Source: Polynucleobacter acidiphobus
Lineage (GTDB): Bacteria; Pseudomonadota; Gammaproteobacteria; Burkholderiales; Burkholderiaceae
Length of the DNA: 64,000 nt
Direction: 5' to 3'
Assembly (NCBI RefSeq): GCF_003065385.1
Contig: NZ_CP023277.1
Coordinates: forward strand, 832,829 to 896,828
The notes beneath the pieces are model-generated. The model was not told the origin of the DNA, did not search any database, and worked only from the letters and a program-made list of their open reading frames with translations. This document shows positions 39,111 through 54,004 of this stretch, one piece after another; position 1 is the first letter of the stretch; each line of letters begins with the position of its first letter. Position numbers and translations under genes: made by a program.

Positions 39111-42100
39111 ATGTCCTTTTTCCGTTGTCTGCCCGGGGCTGATGCCCTCTCTGTCTTCCGTCAACAACGGCTTCTGAGTCACCTCCAACGCGAGGGGATT
39201 GAGATTCAGTCGATTCAGGCTCAGTATCTGCACTTTGTCTGGTTCCCCAATCAACTGACTAGCGATGAGCTGGCAACCCTCGATGCATTGCTGCAGTATG
39301 GCGAACCATTTGAAGTAAAAGCAGCGCTAAATCGTGCAATTGTCATTCCGCGCTTTGGCACGGTTTCTCCATGGGCAAGTAAGGCGACGGATATCGCCCA
39401 TCAGTGCGGATTAAAAGTCCTCCGAATCGAGCGCGGCATTGCTTATCAATGGAGTGCAAAACGTGCACTAAGCCCAGAACAAGAACGCACTCTCCAAGCC
39501 AGCCTATTTGATCGCATGACCGAGGTGATCATTGCTTCGCCAGAGGAGGCGAATGCCCTCTATCAAACCTTACCCGATCGCCCATTCACCCGTATTGATG
39601 TCATTGGTTTGGGTCAAAAAGCGCTCGATGATGCAAATCAATCGCTCGGCTTAGCACTTTCGGCCGATGAGATCGCGTATCTCGAAGAGAACTTCAAGCG
39701 CTTAGGTCGTAACCCCAGTGATGTTGAGTTGATCATGTTTGCGCAAGCGAACAGCGAACACTGCCGCCACAAAATCTTTAATGCGAGCTGGACAATCGAT
39801 GGCAAAGAGCAAGAACACTCGCTCTTTGCCATGATTCGGAACACGCACCGTTTGCAGCCTAAGGGAACGGTTGTGGCTTACTCGGATAACTCGGCCATTA
39901 TGGAAGGGTGCGAAGCGGATATATGGAGCTCCTCGGGGCCCGCAGGGCAATACCACACCAAGCGTGCTTTGGTACACACTCTAATGAAGGTTGAGACCCA
40001 CAACCATCCCACAGCGATTGCTCCGTTTCAGGGGGCGGCGACGGGATCGGGTGGAGAGATCCGTGATGAGGGTGCAACCGGGATTGGTGGCAAACCCAAA
40101 GCAGGGCTTACCGGGTTTTCAGTATCGAACTTGCATATCCCTGGCACGAACTTGCCATGGGAGCAAAAGCCCTATGGCAAACCAGAGCGGATTGCGACCC
40201 CCTTACAAATCATGATCGATGGTCCATTGGGTGGCGCTGCCTTCAATAACGAGTTTGGTCGCCCTAATCTGGGTGGGTATTTCAGGGTCTTTGAGCAAAC
40301 CATCGCAGGCAAGCGCCGCGGTTACCACAAGCCCATCATGATCGCAGGTGGGATTGGTGCAATTGAAGACATCCACACCCATAAGAAAACCATTTTAGAT
40401 GGCGATCTACTGATTCAGTTGGGTGGTCCTGGCATGCGCATTGGTATGGGTGGTGGCACAGCTAGCTCTATGGCAACGGGTGCTAATACCGCCGATCTTG
40501 ACTTTGACTCGGTGCAGCGTGGCAACCCCGAGATTGAGCGTCGCGCGCAAGAGGTGATTAATCAATGCTGCTCGCTAGGAGAGAACAACCCCATCGTGTC
40601 AATCCATGATGTGGGGGCAGGTGGCTTATCGAATGCATTCCCCGAACTCGCCGATAGCGCCAAGCTCGGTGCGCAATTTGAACTGCGGAAGATTCCGCTG
40701 GAAGAGAGCGGTATGAGTCCCGCAGAGATCTGGTGCAATGAGTCACAAGAGCGGTATGTGATTGCGATCCACGCCAAGGATCTCGAGCGCTTCGCCGCCA
40801 TTTGTGAGCGTGAGCGTTGCCCCTATGCGGTTGTGGGCCACACCACGCAAGAGCGTCAACTGCAGCTGCACGATCAGCAACAAAGCGCTAATCCAGATCA
40901 AGAGTATCCAATTAATATGCCCATGGAGGTGCTCTTAGGTAAACCTCCCAAAATGCACCGCGATGTACAAAGCACGCATGAGCAATTTGCTCCCATCAAT
41001 TGCAATGAGATTGATCTCAAAGCAGCAATTGAGGCGGTATTGCAACAACCAACGGTGGCGAGTAAATCCTTCTTAATTACGATTGGTGATCGCACCGTGG
41101 GCGGCTTGAACTCGCGCGACCCATTTGTGGGCCCATGGCAAGTACCGGTGGCTGATTGCGCAGTGACCACCATGGATTATCAGGGCTATCGTGGAGAAGC
41201 CATGAGTATGGGTGAGCGCACCCCCGTAGCTCTCTTTAATGCGCCAGCAGCAGCCAAAATGGCAGTGGGTGAAGCCATCACGAATATTCTGGCAGCGGAT
41301 GTCCAGCGCATTGATGAGATTAAGCTCTCAGCGAACTGGATGGCCGCCTGTGGTCAAGCGGGAGAGGATGCCAAACTCTTTGCCTCAGTAGAGGCAGTCG
41401 GTATGGAGCTCTGTCCAGCACTGGGGATCTCGATCCCGGTAGGGAAAGATTCGCTATCGATGGCCACGACCTGGCAGGACCAGAATCAAACCAAACAAGT
41501 GATTGCACCGGTCTCACTCATCATCTCAGCGTTTGCCCCAGTGCATGATGTTCGTAAAACACTGACACCGCAGCTCAACACCGAGATCGCAGATACCGAG
41601 CTGATTCTGATTGATCTGGGCTGCAATCAAAATCGCATGGCAGGTAGCATCGTCACCCAAGTATTTGATCAAACCGATACCGAAGCACCATCCGTTGACA
41701 GACCTGAGGTCCTAAAGGGATTCGCCAACGCGATTACACAACTGCGTACCAAACAAATGGTCTTGGCCTATCACGATCGTTCGGACGGAGGTCTCCTTGC
41801 TTGCGTTGCCGAGATGGCCTTTGCCAGTCACTGCGGAATTTCAATCAATGTTGATCTGCTTTGCATTGATGCACGCACCGAACAGGATTATGGCGATGCG
41901 AAGAACTGGGCTAGCCAAGTGAGTGGTCGTCGCCATGAGCAAACCATACGGGCCTTGTTTAATGAAGAGCTTGGTGTAGTCATTCAGACTGAACGATCCC
42001 AGCGCGATCAGGTCTTTGCTATTTTGCGAGAGCAGGGCATCAGCGCCTATAGCCATGTGATTGGTAAACCCAATCAGAACGACACCCTAGAGATCTGGCG

Positions 42101-43097
42101 TGATGCCAAATGCATCTATACAGAGGGCCGCATTGCCTTGCAAAAACTATGGCAAAACACCAGCTATCAAATTGCACGCCTGCGCGACAACCCTGAATGC
42201 GTTGATAGTGAGTTCAATGCCTTGGATGACGCCAAGGACCCGGGTATGAGCCCCAAACTCACCTTTGATCCCAGTGAGAACATCAGTGCGCCATACCTTC
42301 AACATGCCACTCGTCCAAAGATCGCCATCTTGCGCGAGCAGGGCGTGAACTCACATCTAGAGATGGCGTATGCAATGGATCGTGCTGGCTTTGCCACGCA
42401 TGATGTGCATATGAGCGATTTACTATCGGGTAGAGCGTATCTAAAAGACTTTCAAGGCTTAGTAGCCTGCGGTGGATTTAGCTACGGCGATGTATTGGGA
42501 GCGGGTGAGGGTTGGGCCAAGACCATTCTCTTTAACCCAATGCTTAGTGATCAGTTCAGAGCATTTTTCAATCGCAGCGATAGCTTTGCATTAGGTGTTT
42601 GCAATGGCTGTCAGATGATGAGTAATTTATCGAAACTCATTCCCGGAGCGGATGCGTGGCCGAAGTTCACGCGTAATCAATCGGAGCAATACGAAGCGCG
42701 TTTGGTGATGGTGGAAGTATTGGACTCACCATCCTTATTCTTTAAAGGAATGGCGGGAAGTCATCTACCCATTGCAGTAGCGCATGGCGAAGGGTATGCC
42801 AACTTTAAACACCAGGGCAATATCAAACTGATTGAATCCAATCACTTGGCAGCCATACGCTTTATTGATCACTACGGTCATCCAAGCGAACGTTACCCCT
42901 TTAATCCCAATGGCTCACCCCAAGGACTCACCAGCGTAACAACTTCTGACGGCCGCTTTACTGTGATGATGCCGCACCCCGAGCGCGTCTTCAGAAATGT
43001 GCAAATGAGCTGGCATCCCAAAGAATGGCATCAGCACGCCGATGGTGCAAGCCCCTGGTTACGCATGTTCCGCAACGCCCGTGTTTGGGTGAACTAG
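39111..43097 (+). CDS. purL: phosphoribosylformylglycinamidine synthase
   Basis: Single-chain PurL, 1328 residues, catalysing FGAR to FGAM with glutamine and ATP in purine synthesis. N-terminal PurS-like domain, the FGAMS core (GVGQ-like metal/ATP segments; [20 protein letters not shown]), and a C-terminal glutaminase with Cys in GVCNGCQMM and His in [13 protein letters not shown] at 39087 is in frame, but ATG 39111 (MSFFRCLPG) matches the family start. The next gene begins directly at the stop. Confidence 0.96.
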   Translation: MSFFRCLPGADALSVFRQQRLLSHLQREGIEIQSIQAQYLHFVWFPNQLTSDELATLDALLQYGEPFEVKAALNRAIVIPRFGTVSPWASKATDIAHQCGLKVLRIERGIAYQWSAKRALSPEQERTLQASLFDRMTEVIIASPEEANALYQTLPDRPFTRIDVIGLGQKALDDANQSLGLALSADEIAYLEENFKRLGRNPSDVELIMFAQANSEHCRHKIFNASWTIDGKEQEHSLFAMIRNTHRLQPKGTVVAYSDNSAIMEGCEADIWSSSGPAGQYHTKRALVHTLMKVETHNHPTAIAPFQGAATGSGGEIRDEGATGIGGKPKAGLTGFSVSNLHIPGTNLPWEQKPYGKPERIATPLQIMIDGPLGGAAFNNEFGRPNLGGYFRVFEQTIAGKRRGYHKPIMIAGGIGAIEDIHTHKKTILDGDLLIQLGGPGMRIGMGGGTASSMATGANTADLDFDSVQRGNPEIERRAQEVINQCCSLGENNPIVSIHDVGAGGLSNAFPELADSAKLGAQFELRKIPLEESGMSPAEIWCNESQERYVIAIHAKDLERFAAICERERCPYAVVGHTTQERQLQLHDQQQSANPDQEYPINMPMEVLLGKPPKMHRDVQSTHEQFAPINCNEIDLKAAIEAVLQQPTVASKSFLITIGDRTVGGLNSRDPFVGPWQVPVADCAVTTMDYQGYRGEAMSMGERTPVALFNAPAAAKMAVGEAITNILAADVQRIDEIKLSANWMAACGQAGEDAKLFASVEAVGMELCPALGISIPVGKDSLSMATTWQDQNQTKQVIAPVSLIISAFAPVHDVRKTLTPQLNTEIADTELILIDLGCNQNRMAGSIVTQVFDQTDTEAPSVDRPEVLKGFANAITQLRTKQMVLAYHDRSDGGLLACVAEMAFASHCGISINVDLLCIDARTEQDYGDAKNWASQVSGRRHEQTIRALFNEELGVVIQTERSQRDQVFAILREQGISAYSHVIGKPNQNDTLEIWRDAKCIYTEGRIALQKLWQNTSYQIARLRDNPECVDSEFNALDDAKDPGMSPKLTFDPSENISAPYLQHATRPKIAILREQGVNSHLEMAYAMDRAGFATHDVHMSDLLSGRAYLKDFQGLVACGGFSYGDVLGAGEGWAKTILFNPMLSDQFRAFFNRSDSFALGVCNGCQMMSNLSKLIPGADAWPKFTRNQSEQYEARLVMVEVLDSPSLFFKGMAGSHLPIAVAHGEGYANFKHQGNIKLIESNHLAAIRFIDHYGHPSERYPFNPNGSPQGLTSVTTSDGRFTVMMPHPERVFRNVQMSWHPKEWHQHADGASPWLRMFRNARVWVN

Positions 43098-43874
43098 GTG
43101 GCCAGCAACAAAACGACGTTTCCTCCAGTGACATTTTCGGAGTCGGGCGGTATTCGTTATCTTCACCTCGGTACCCCATGGATTCAGGGGGCCATGCGCA
43201 TTCGCGATCCGAACGAGATTTATCTTGAGTACTCGCAACAAATGATGGCCTGGCTACTCTTTTTGCAGAGTAAGCCCAAGATGCAGATTGCGCAATTAGG
43301 CTTGGGTACCGGCTCACTTGCTAAGTTCACCCTAGAGCATTGTCCTGATGTGGTGAATACGGTTGTGGAGCTTAACCCTGCAGTCATCCTGGCAGCAAGA
43401 ACCATGTTTGAGTTGCCCAATGATCATGTCAAGCTACGGGTTCTGCAAGAAGATGCACTAGCCTTTGTGAATAACAAACGGCATCAGCAGCAGTTTGACG
43501 TCTTGCAAGTGGATTTGTATGATGCCGATGCCAAAGGTCCCGTCTTAAGTTCGCTCGAGTTTTATCAAGCCTGTTACCGAACCCTGAAAGCAGTGGGTGT
43601 GATGACCGTGAATCTGTTCTCACAACACAAAAGCTTTGATATTAATCTCAACAACATATGTAAAGCCTTTCACGGTAGGGTGCTGATCTTCCCAGAGTCC
43701 CATGATTGCAATGCCGTCGCGATTGCTTTTAAAGGACCGATGATCACCACCGATTGGGAGCGTATTGTGCAGCGCGCCAAAATGATTGAGAAAACGACGG
43801 GATTGCCAACTAAGTCTTGGGCACATGGCTTGCGAGCTTTTAATGCCCACCAAGAAGAGCGACTGGTTATTTAA
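43098..43874 (+). CDS. spermidine synthase-like (aminopropyltransferase/methyltransferase fold) protein
   Basis: A 258-residue Rossmann-fold protein starting at GTG directly after the purL stop. The AdoMet/dcAdoMet loop is QLGLGTGSLAKF, with VVELNPAV and EDALAFV following, and VDLYDAD near the catalytic Asp position of spermidine synthases. The N-terminal tetramerisation domain and the YHE substrate motif of true SpeE are not evident and no speD is nearby, so polyamine synthesis is doubtful. An uncharacterised SpeE-like protein is the safe call. Confidence 0.72.
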   Translation: MASNKTTFPPVTFSESGGIRYLHLGTPWIQGAMRIRDPNEIYLEYSQQMMAWLLFLQSKPKMQIAQLGLGTGSLAKFTLEHCPDVVNTVVELNPAVILAARTMFELPNDHVKLRVLQEDALAFVNNKRHQQQFDVLQVDLYDADAKGPVLSSLEFYQACYRTLKAVGVMTVNLFSQHKSFDINLNNICKAFHGRVLIFPESHDCNAVAIAFKGPMITTDWERIVQRAKMIEKTTGLPTKSWAHGLRAFNAHQEERLVI

Positions 43875-43941
43875 ATAACCCTTTTCTTTTACATCTTTAT
43901 GTGTAATATTCGCTTTACACATCCTTTGCGGGGTATTAGCG

Positions 43942-44196
43942 ATGACCGACACAACCTTTATTAGCCTTTTCATCCTCCTTGGGGCATGTTTTGGGTTTAT
44001 AACCTATGCACAACGTCACTTGTTTAGCGAGGGCCCTCACAAGGCAAAGGGCTCGGATGACAGCCCATTTGAGACCCGCACGTTTTGGGTACTGCTTTGC
44101 GCATTACTTTGGCCAATCATGGTTGTTACCAGAATCCACAGCGCTTGGATCATGCACAAGCGCAGAAAGCAAGCGAAGCCGGTTGTCTTGCATTGA
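43942..44196 (+). CDS. small two-helix membrane protein, unknown function
   Basis: An 84-residue protein. Two hydrophobic segments at about residues 6-24 (FISLFILLGACFGFITY) and 48-66 (FWVLLCALLWPIMVVTRI) are joined by a polar loop; the C-terminus is strongly basic (HKRRKQAK). I do not recognise the family. It lies alone between the SpeE-like gene and a terminator facing acnB; the ATG has GGGG about 12 nt upstream. Confidence 0.6.
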   Translation: MTDTTFISLFILLGACFGFITYAQRHLFSEGPHKAKGSDDSPFETRTFWVLLCALLWPIMVVTRIHSAWIMHKRRKQAKPVVLH

Positions 44197-44228
44197 TATT
44201 TGAATCACCGAAGAGCAAGAGCTGAAAT

Positions 44229-44258
44229 AAAAAAGCCCAAGGCTAAAACCTTGGGCTT
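44229..44258 (-). terminator. intrinsic terminator of acnB
   Basis: AAGCCCAAGG (44233-44242) and CCTTGGGCTT (44249-44258) form a perfect 10-bp stem with a 6-nt loop. On the minus strand it is followed by a T-run (the A-run at 44229-44234 on the + strand), 19 bp beyond the acnB stop. It could also slow + strand transcripts of the small membrane gene. Confidence 0.9.
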
Positions 44259-44276
44259 AATCGTTTAAGGACAGGC

Positions 44277-46862
44277 TTAAACGTTTACGGTATCCGCAAC
44301 TTCACTGAAGTCTTTGATCTTGTCAAAGTTCATGTAGCGATACACATCATTGGCTTTGGCATTGACCGCTTGGAACTGTTCTAAGTACTCCGCCATAGTC
44401 GGTATGCGACCTAGTAGGGCGGCAACTGCAGCAAGCTCAGCCGAAGCTAAATAGACGCGCGTATCAATTCCTAAGCGATTAGGGAAGTTACGTGTCGACG
44501 TGGATACCGCTGAAGCACCCTTGCGCATCTGTGCTTGATTGCCCATGCACAGCGAGCAACCGGGGGACTCCATCCGCGCACCGGTGCGACCCAAAATGCC
44601 GTAATAGCCTTCCTCGGTAAGGATCATGGCATCCATCTTGGTGGGTGGCGCAATCCATAAGCGTGTTGGGATATCGGTTTTACCTTCAAGGATCTTGCCG
44701 GCGGCACGGAAGTGACCGATGTTGGTCATGCATGAACCAATAAATACCTCATCGATCTTGTCACCTTGAACCTCGGAGAGATATTTGACATCGTCGGGAT
44801 CGTTGGGGCAAGCCAAGATTGGTTCCTTGATCTCGTTCATATCGATCTCAATGATTTCGGCGTAATCCGCATTCTCATCGGCCTTCAGCAATTGTGGATT
44901 TGCAATCCAGTTCTCCATCGCCTTAATGCGACGAGCGAGCGTACGCTTGTCTTCATAGCCATTGGCGATCATCCACTTCATGAGCGTAATGTTGGAGCGC
45001 ATGTATTCGATGATGGGCTCTTTGTTCAGGTGCACGGTGCAACCACCGGCAGAGCGCTCGGCTGATGCATCGGATAGCTCAAAGGCTTGCTCAACCTTGA
45101 GATCAGGTAGACCCTCAATCTCTAGGATGCGACCTGAGAACACATTCTTCTTGCCTTTTTTCTCAACCGTGAGGAGACCGCGCTTAATGGCAAAGAGGGG
45201 AATAGCATTGACCAGGTCACGCAAGGTAATACCAGGTTGCATTTGACCTTTAAAGCGAACCAATACGGACTCAGGCATATCCAGTGGCATGACACCGGTG
45301 GCAGCCGCGAATGCGACCAGACCCGAGCCAGCAGGGAAGGAGATGCCAATCGGGAAACGGGTATGGCTATCACCGCCCGTGCCACAGGTATCAGGTAACA
45401 GGAGGCGATTTAACCAACTGTGGATCACACCATCACCTGGACGAAGTGAAACTCCACCGCGATTGGTCATAAACGATGGCAGTTCATGATGGGTACGAAT
45501 GTCCACTGGCTTAGGATAGGCCGAGGTATGACAGAACGATTGCATTACTAAGTCTGCCGAGAACCCAAGGCAGGCGAGATCTTTGAGTTCATCGCGGGTC
45601 ATTGGTCCCGTGGTGTCTTGCGAACCCACGGTGGTCATATGGGGCTCGCAATAGGTACCCGGGCGCACGCCTTGGCCTTCGGGTAGGCCGCATGCACGAC
45701 CCACCATCTTTTGGGCCAAGCTAAAGCCCTTCTTGTTATCAGGTGGGCTAATCGGTACTCGGAACTCGGTCGATGCGGGTAAGCCGAGTGAGGCACGCGC
45801 CTTGGCGGTTAAGCCACGACCAATGATGAGTGGAATACGGCCGCCAGCACGAACCTCATCAAGAATCACAGGGGACTTGAGTGTGAACTCCGCAATCACT
45901 TTGCCATCTTTGAGTACTTTGCCTTCATAGGGGCGAAGCTCAATCACATCACCCATATTCATTTGATTGACGTCAAGCTCAATCGGCAGGGCGCCAGCAT
46001 CTTCCATGGTATTGAAGAAGATCGGTGCAATCTTGCCACCTAAGCAAACGCCGCCATAGCGCTTATTAGGAACGAAGGGAATGTCTTGGCCAGTCCACCA
46101 AAGCACGGAGTTGGTAGCTGATTTACGAGACGATCCGGTGCCAACCACATCACCCACATAGGCAATTTGATGACCCTTTTGTTTGAGTGCCTCAATTTGT
46201 TTCATAGGGCCGCGCACGCCAGCCTCATCGGGCTCAATACCTGAACGGGGGTTCTTGAGCATCACCGTCGCATGCAAGGGGATATCAGGACGGCTCCACG
46301 CATCGGGAGCTGGGGAGAGGTCATCGGTATTGGTCTCACCAGTTACCTTGAAAACCGTCAGGGTCATGGACTCAGGGACTGCGGGGCGGCTGGTAAACCA
46401 CTCGGCATTAGCCCAACTCTGGATCACAGCCTTAGCATTTGCATTACCTTTCTCAGCTAAGTCATTGACATCATTAAAGTAATCAAACATGAGTAAGGTT
46501 TTCTTGAGGGCTTCGGTTGCAGCAGCTCCGCATTCGGCATCCTCAAGTAACTCGACAAGCGGCTTGATGTTGTAGCCCCCAAGCATGGTACCCAAGAGCT
46601 CGGTCGCCTTAATGCGAGAGATCACGGGCGATTGCAGCTTACCTTTAGCAAGCGCATCTAAAAACTCAGCCTTCACCTTGGCGGCTTCATCCACGCCAGC
46701 AGGTACACGATAGGTAATTAAATCAAGGAGTTGTGCCTCTAAACCTTTAGGGGGGTTCTGAAGCATTTTGACCAATTCAGCGGTTTGATCCTTGGTTAAT
46801 GGGAGGGCGGGGATGCCTTGCGCGGCACGTTCGGCTACATGGGATTGGTATGCGTCTAACAT
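44277..46862 (-). CDS. acnB: bifunctional aconitate hydratase 2 / 2-methylisocitrate dehydratase
   Basis: An 861-residue AcnB-type aconitase converting citrate to isocitrate with a 4Fe-4S cluster. N-terminal HEAT-like domain, then the swivel domain before the three catalytic domains, the AcnB order. Cluster cysteines are in [13 protein letters not shown] and [11 protein letters not shown]. AcnB enzymes can also hydrate 2-methylaconitate, but no methylcitrate genes are here and propionyl-CoA is handled by the mutase route. A terminator follows; the gene is transcribed alone. Confidence 0.95.
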   Translation of the reverse strand: MLDAYQSHVAERAAQGIPALPLTKDQTAELVKMLQNPPKGLEAQLLDLITYRVPAGVDEAAKVKAEFLDALAKGKLQSPVISRIKATELLGTMLGGYNIKPLVELLEDAECGAAATEALKKTLLMFDYFNDVNDLAEKGNANAKAVIQSWANAEWFTSRPAVPESMTLTVFKVTGETNTDDLSPAPDAWSRPDIPLHATVMLKNPRSGIEPDEAGVRGPMKQIEALKQKGHQIAYVGDVVGTGSSRKSATNSVLWWTGQDIPFVPNKRYGGVCLGGKIAPIFFNTMEDAGALPIELDVNQMNMGDVIELRPYEGKVLKDGKVIAEFTLKSPVILDEVRAGGRIPLIIGRGLTAKARASLGLPASTEFRVPISPPDNKKGFSLAQKMVGRACGLPEGQGVRPGTYCEPHMTTVGSQDTTGPMTRDELKDLACLGFSADLVMQSFCHTSAYPKPVDIRTHHELPSFMTNRGGVSLRPGDGVIHSWLNRLLLPDTCGTGGDSHTRFPIGISFPAGSGLVAFAAATGVMPLDMPESVLVRFKGQMQPGITLRDLVNAIPLFAIKRGLLTVEKKGKKNVFSGRILEIEGLPDLKVEQAFELSDASAERSAGGCTVHLNKEPIIEYMRSNITLMKWMIANGYEDKRTLARRIKAMENWIANPQLLKADENADYAEIIEIDMNEIKEPILACPNDPDDVKYLSEVQGDKIDEVFIGSCMTNIGHFRAAGKILEGKTDIPTRLWIAPPTKMDAMILTEEGYYGILGRTGARMESPGCSLCMGNQAQMRKGASAVSTSTRNFPNRLGIDTRVYLASAELAAVAALLGRIPTMAEYLEQFQAVNAKANDVYRYMNFDKIKDFSEVADTVNV

Positions 46863-46958
46863 AAGATTCCTGATCAGAAGTGGGCCAAAAGAACAGGCTA
46901 TATTGTAAAACTTTACTGACAGCGGATCTAGAGAAAATACCCCTAATCCGCCTGATAT

Positions 46959-47147
46959 TTACAGGATCTCTTCGTCCTTCAGGGCCCAAACCAGAGCAAT
47001 TACCCAGCCAATTAAGGACCACCCTAAAAAGAGGTTCAGGGCAAATATAGCCCCGGTATTGGCGCGTTTACGGTAAAGCGCAATCGCCACCGGCAGGAAA
47101 TAAAACAGGGATAGAAGGGTGATGAGGATGGCGAATAATAAACGCAT
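46959..47147 (-). CDS. small superinfection-immunity (Imm-like) membrane protein
   Basis: A 62-residue protein with two membrane helices (about 3-25 and 31-58) separated by YRKRANTG. The second carries ALNLFLGWSLIGWVIALVWAL, the pattern of the Imm superinfection-immunity family, named after the phage T4 protein that blocks DNA entry of related phages. Chromosomal homologues are common and mostly untested, so a role in phage defence is not implied. It lies 96 bp upstream of acnB on the same strand, divergent from pyrG. Confidence 0.72.
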   Translation of the reverse strand: MRLLFAILITLLSLFYFLPVAIALYRKRANTGAIFALNLFLGWSLIGWVIALVWALKDEEIL

Positions 47148-47183
47148 CCCTAATTTTACTTAGGGCAAGTCCGAAGTCTCTTT

Positions 47184-47213
47184 TTTTCAATCCGCTCCAG
47201 CTATCGTTATAAT
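47184..47213 (+). promoter_or_regulatory. candidate pyrG promoter
   Basis: A consensus -10 TATAAT (47208-47213) lies 26 bp before the pyrG ATG. The best -35 is TTTTCA (47184-47189), four of six matches with an 18-bp spacer, inside a T-run. No attenuator hairpin is seen in the short leader. Confidence 0.55.
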
Positions 47214-47236
47214 TGCGTATTACCAATAGACGTTAA

Positions 47237-48901
<1,665 letters not shown>

Positions 48902-48911
48902 TTGGAACATT

Positions 48912-49775
48912 ATGTTTAATCATTTGTGTGGCTTTGAGATTGGTTTAAACAAACCTTTCTTCTTGATTGCGGGCCCGTGCGTGATTGAGTCGGAACAGTT
49001 TTCCATTGACACGGCTGGTCAGATCAAAGCAATTTGTGCCGATCTCAACATCCCCTTCATTTACAAGTCCTCCTTTGATAAAGCCAATCGTTCCTCAGGA
49101 TCCTCATTTCGGGGCCTGGGAATGGAAAAGGGCTTGGCGATCTTAGAAAAGGTCAAGAAACAAATTGGCGTACCAGTCCTCACCGACGTACATGAAATCA
49201 GCGATGTGGCAGCGGTAGCTTCCGTAGTTGATATCTTGCAAACCCCAGCGTTTCTTTGTCGGCAGACAGACTTTATTGCTGCTGTTGCTCAAAGTGGCAA
49301 ACCAGTGAATATTAAGAAGGGGCAATTCTTATCCCCCCATGAGATGGGTAATGTGGTCGATAAAGCGAGGGCTGCTGCGCGTGAAAAAAATCTACCCGAT
49401 CAATTTATGGTGTGCGAACGTGGTGCCAGCTTTGGCTATAACAACTTAGTCTCGGATATGCGTAGCCTCGCCATCATGCGCGCGACGCAAGCCCCCGTTG
49501 TCTTTGATGCAACTCATTCGGTGCAATTACCAGGCGGCCAAGGCAGTAGTAGTGGTGGGCAGCGTGAGTTTGTGCCGGTGTTGGCGCGCGCAGCGGTAGC
49601 CGTTGGTATCAGCGGTCTATTTATGGAGACCCATCCGGATCCAGCCAAGGCATTATCGGATGGTCCCAATGCAGTGCCACTAAAACACTTAAAAGAGCTA
49701 TTGGCAACACTGCAACAGTTGGATCGCGTTGTGAAACAAGCCAATATGTATTTAGAAGACCGATTTGTGGGTTGA
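48912..49775 (+). CDS. kdsA: 3-deoxy-8-phosphooctulonate synthase
   Basis: A 287-residue TIM-barrel enzyme condensing PEP and arabinose 5-phosphate for the Kdo of lipopolysaccharide, showing a Gram-negative envelope. N-terminal [13 protein letters not shown] and [16 protein letters not shown] are diagnostic, and [12 protein letters not shown] lies in the C-terminal half. The frame is open upstream inside pyrG, but the ATG at 48912 gives the family start. It is 10 bp after pyrG. Confidence 0.95.
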   Translation: MFNHLCGFEIGLNKPFFLIAGPCVIESEQFSIDTAGQIKAICADLNIPFIYKSSFDKANRSSGSSFRGLGMEKGLAILEKVKKQIGVPVLTDVHEISDVAAVASVVDILQTPAFLCRQTDFIAAVAQSGKPVNIKKGQFLSPHEMGNVVDKARAAAREKNLPDQFMVCERGASFGYNNLVSDMRSLAIMRATQAPVVFDATHSVQLPGGQGSSSGGQREFVPVLARAAVAVGISGLFMETHPDPAKALSDGPNAVPLKHLKELLATLQQLDRVVKQANMYLEDRFVG

Positions 49776-51119
<1,344 letters not shown>

Positions 51120-51132
51120 GCCTGCTTGCGTA

Positions 51133-51459
51133 ATGCGCCTGATTATCTACTCGATGCTGGGATTGCTGATCGTGATCCAGTATCCGCTCTGGTTTGGTCA
51201 GGGCGGATGGCTCAAGGCCTATGAGCTAGAACGACAGCTCGATGCGCAGATCCAGAAAAATAAAGCCTTAGAAATTCGGAACAATAAACTGGCTGGCGAT
51301 GTGAAGGATTTAAAAGAGGGCACACGTGCAATTGAAGAACGGGCCCGATCAGAGCATGGGATGCTCAAAGAGGGCGAGTATTTTGTACAGATCGTGCCTA
51401 AAGACGGCGTGCCCTCAAGCCCTAATGCCGCTCCAGTACCCGCAACACCCAAGCAATAG
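51133..51459 (+). CDS. ftsB: cell division protein FtsB
   Basis: A 108-residue bitopic protein: membrane helix at about residues 3-20, then a heptad coiled coil from ~31 to ~65 (ELERQLDAQIQKNKALEIRN onward) and EERARSEHGMLKEGE, the conserved FtsB tail. It joins FtsL and FtsQ in the divisome. It follows eno by 13 bp, the standard eno-ftsB pairing. The extra Pro/Ala tail is typical of this group. Its stop abuts the stop of convergent hslO. Confidence 0.9.
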   Translation: MRLIIYSMLGLLIVIQYPLWFGQGGWLKAYELERQLDAQIQKNKALEIRNNKLAGDVKDLKEGTRAIEERARSEHGMLKEGEYFVQIVPKDGVPSSPNAAPVPATPKQ

Positions 51460-52434
51460 TTAATGCCCCTTGGAGGCCGGTCGCACAGCGTCGCTGAGCG
51501 TCGTGCTAGCAAACGCTTGTTTGCAATCGACGGTATCAAAGCGATATTGCATCCCACAAAAGTCGCAGCGAGTCTCTACCGCACCGAGTTCGGCCAAAAT
51601 GCTATCGACCTCTTCTTGACCTAACATCCGAATCACATCGGCAACTCGCTCACGTGAGCAGCGGCAGGCAAACCGAATAAGCCGCGTCGGAAAGCTGCGC
51701 ACTCCAAAGCGCTCCGATTCTTCGAGAAATAAGCGGCGCAATAAGGTCTCAGGCGCAACTTCTAAGAGCTCTTCATTGGTAATCGTGCTCCCCAGCATCT
51801 GAATGCGCTCCCAACCTTCAGCCATCATCTTAGGGTCATATTGAGAGGCGCCGCCGGCATCGGGCATGCGTTGTAATAAAAATCCGCCCAAGGATTGTGA
51901 GCTTGAGGCCAGCCAGATGCGGGTATCAAGTTGTTCAGAGTGTTGCATATATTGCATGATGGCATCGCTCACCGTTTCAATCGGCTCATCCAAACCAGGG
52001 TGGGTAGAGGATGGCCGTTTTAATGCCACGATTCCTTGATAGGGTGTTTGGGATGGCTTGCGATCAACTGGATCGAGGGTAATAGCCAAACGGCCAGAGC
52101 CTTCTGCATCAAGCAATTCAGCGAGAGTGGCATTGTCAGGAATTTGATCAAAATCCGGATTAAGGGTAACACTCGCTCGGATTTCAAGTTGGGATGTGCA
52201 TTCAACCACCAAGAGCTGAATTGGCCCCTTACTCTGAGCTTGAATAATCAAGGTGCCATCGAGCTTGATGCTAGCCGTTAAGAGCGTGGCCGCTGCAATA
52301 AACTCGCCCATCACCTTTTGAACCGCCGGTGGATCATTGCGCAGGGCCAAGATGTTCTGCCACGCACTGCCAATTGAGACAAACTCACCCCGCACGGGGG
52401 CGCCGTCGCACACAAAGACCAAAAGCTGATTCAT
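51460..52434 (-). CDS. hslO: redox-regulated chaperone Hsp33
   Basis: A 324-residue holdase activated by oxidation. The C-terminal redox switch is present as CRC (in FACRCSRERV), then CDFCG about 29 residues later: the C-x-C...C-x-x-C zinc site. The frame extends to 52479, but MNQLLVFVCDGAPVRGEF is the usual start, so ATG 52434. It is convergent with ftsB with stop codons back to back (51459/51460), and divergent from gltX across 43 bp. Confidence 0.93.
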   Translation of the reverse strand: MNQLLVFVCDGAPVRGEFVSIGSAWQNILALRNDPPAVQKVMGEFIAAATLLTASIKLDGTLIIQAQSKGPIQLLVVECTSQLEIRASVTLNPDFDQIPDNATLAELLDAEGSGRLAITLDPVDRKPSQTPYQGIVALKRPSSTHPGLDEPIETVSDAIMQYMQHSEQLDTRIWLASSSQSLGGFLLQRMPDAGGASQYDPKMMAEGWERIQMLGSTITNEELLEVAPETLLRRLFLEESERFGVRSFPTRLIRFACRCSRERVADVIRMLGQEEVDSILAELGAVETRCDFCGMQYRFDTVDCKQAFASTTLSDAVRPASKGH

Positions 52435-52477
52435 CCTAAAATATCCTAAGCAGTTCTGACCTGAGATAATACTGCCC

Positions 52478-53875
52478 ATGCGTATTCGAACCCGTTTTGC
52501 TCCAAGCCCAACCGGCTTTATTCATTTAGGTAATCTGCGTAGTGCCTTGTACCCCTGGGCCTTTGCGAGAAGCAAGGGCGGGGACTTCATCTTGCGGATT
52601 GAAGATACCGATCAAGAGCGCTCCTCCCTCGAGGCCGTTGAGGTAATCTTAGAGGGAATGCATTGGTTGGGCTTAGATCCCGATGAGGGTCCCATCTATC
52701 AAATGCAACACATGGACCGCTATCGTGAAGTTCTCAAGCAAATGCTAGCGGATGGCTCGGCATACTATTGTTATATGAGCGAAGATGAGCTCAATCGTTT
52801 GCGTGACCAGCAAATGGCTAATAAAGAGAAGCCTCGCTACAACGGCTTTTGGCGTCCCGAACCTGGTAAGACGTTGCCAGAACCCCCCAAAGACGCTTTA
52901 CCCGTGATTCGCTTTAAAAACCCAATTGGTGGTTCAGTCATTTGGAAAGATGCCGTTAAAGGGATGATTGAAATCAGTAACGATGAGTTGGATGATCTCA
53001 TCATCGCTCGCCCCGACGGCACACCCACCTACAACTTCTGTGTGGTGGTTGATGATCTCGATATGCAGATTACCCATGTGATTCGGGGTGATGATCACGT
53101 CAACAATACGCCACGGCAAATTAACATCATGAAGGCGCTTGGTGGCACGCCGCCGGTCTACGCGCACCTACCAACAGTCTTGGATGAGAGTGGCGAGAAG
53201 ATGAGTAAGCGCAATGGTGCTCTGAGCGTGCGCGACTATCAAAAAATGGGCTATCTACCCGAAGCCGTCCTAAACTATCTCGCGCGCTTAGGCTGGTCGC
53301 ACGGCGACGCTGAAATCTTTACGCAAGAGCAATTTGTGAAATGGTTTGATTTGGAGCACTTGGGGCGCTCACCGGCACAACATAACCCCGAGAAATTGCT
53401 CTGGCTCAATCATCACTATATTCAGCAGGGTGAGCCAAAGCGTCTTGCGCAGTTATGTATGCCGTTTATTCATCAGCAGGGGATTGATCTCTCACAGGGG
53501 CCTGATTTTGAGTCGGTGGTTAACCTACTTAAAGACCGCGCGAACACCTTGTTAGAGATCGTCGAAGGCGCCAAGCTTTTCTATCAGGGCCGACCCAATC
53601 TCAGTAACCAGCAAATTGCCCAAAATATTCCGAGCGCTGTGATTCCAGCCATAGCAGATTTTAGAGAGCGACTAACAGCATCAAATCCCAAAACTAAGGA
53701 AGAGGTTGCTGCCCAGCTGAAAGCGACGCTTACCCAGTTTCAACTCAAGATGCCCGCCTTGGCAATGCCAATCCGGTATGCGCTATTTACCACCACCCAA
53801 ACGCCAGCGCTTGATGCGGTGATTGCGGTGATGGGTAAGGACGAAGTTGTCGAGCGTCTCTCAAAAATAGGCTAA
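52478..53875 (+). CDS. gltX: glutamate--tRNA ligase
   Basis: A 465-residue class I aminoacyl-tRNA synthetase. The HIGH motif reads HLGN in [15 protein letters not shown] and the KMSKS loop is EKMSKRNGA; a C-terminal anticodon-binding helical domain follows. Size is standard for the non-truncated enzyme. A tRNA cluster containing its own substrate tRNA-Glu starts 34 bp downstream. Confidence 0.96.
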   Translation: MRIRTRFAPSPTGFIHLGNLRSALYPWAFARSKGGDFILRIEDTDQERSSLEAVEVILEGMHWLGLDPDEGPIYQMQHMDRYREVLKQMLADGSAYYCYMSEDELNRLRDQQMANKEKPRYNGFWRPEPGKTLPEPPKDALPVIRFKNPIGGSVIWKDAVKGMIEISNDELDDLIIARPDGTPTYNFCVVVDDLDMQITHVIRGDDHVNNTPRQINIMKALGGTPPVYAHLPTVLDESGEKMSKRNGALSVRDYQKMGYLPEAVLNYLARLGWSHGDAEIFTQEQFVKWFDLEHLGRSPAQHNPEKLLWLNHHYIQQGEPKRLAQLCMPFIHQQGIDLSQGPDFESVVNLLKDRANTLLEIVEGAKLFYQGRPNLSNQQIAQNIPSAVIPAIADFRERLTASNPKTKEEVAAQLKATLTQFQLKMPALAMPIRYALFTTTQTPALDAVIAVMGKDEVVERLSKIG

Positions 53876-53909
53876 AATCTTGGATTGTTTTGAAAGTGCA
53901 CCAATATAA

Positions 53910-53985
<76 letters not shown>

Positions 53986-54004
53986 ACAAAACAAGTAGTC
54001 CAAG

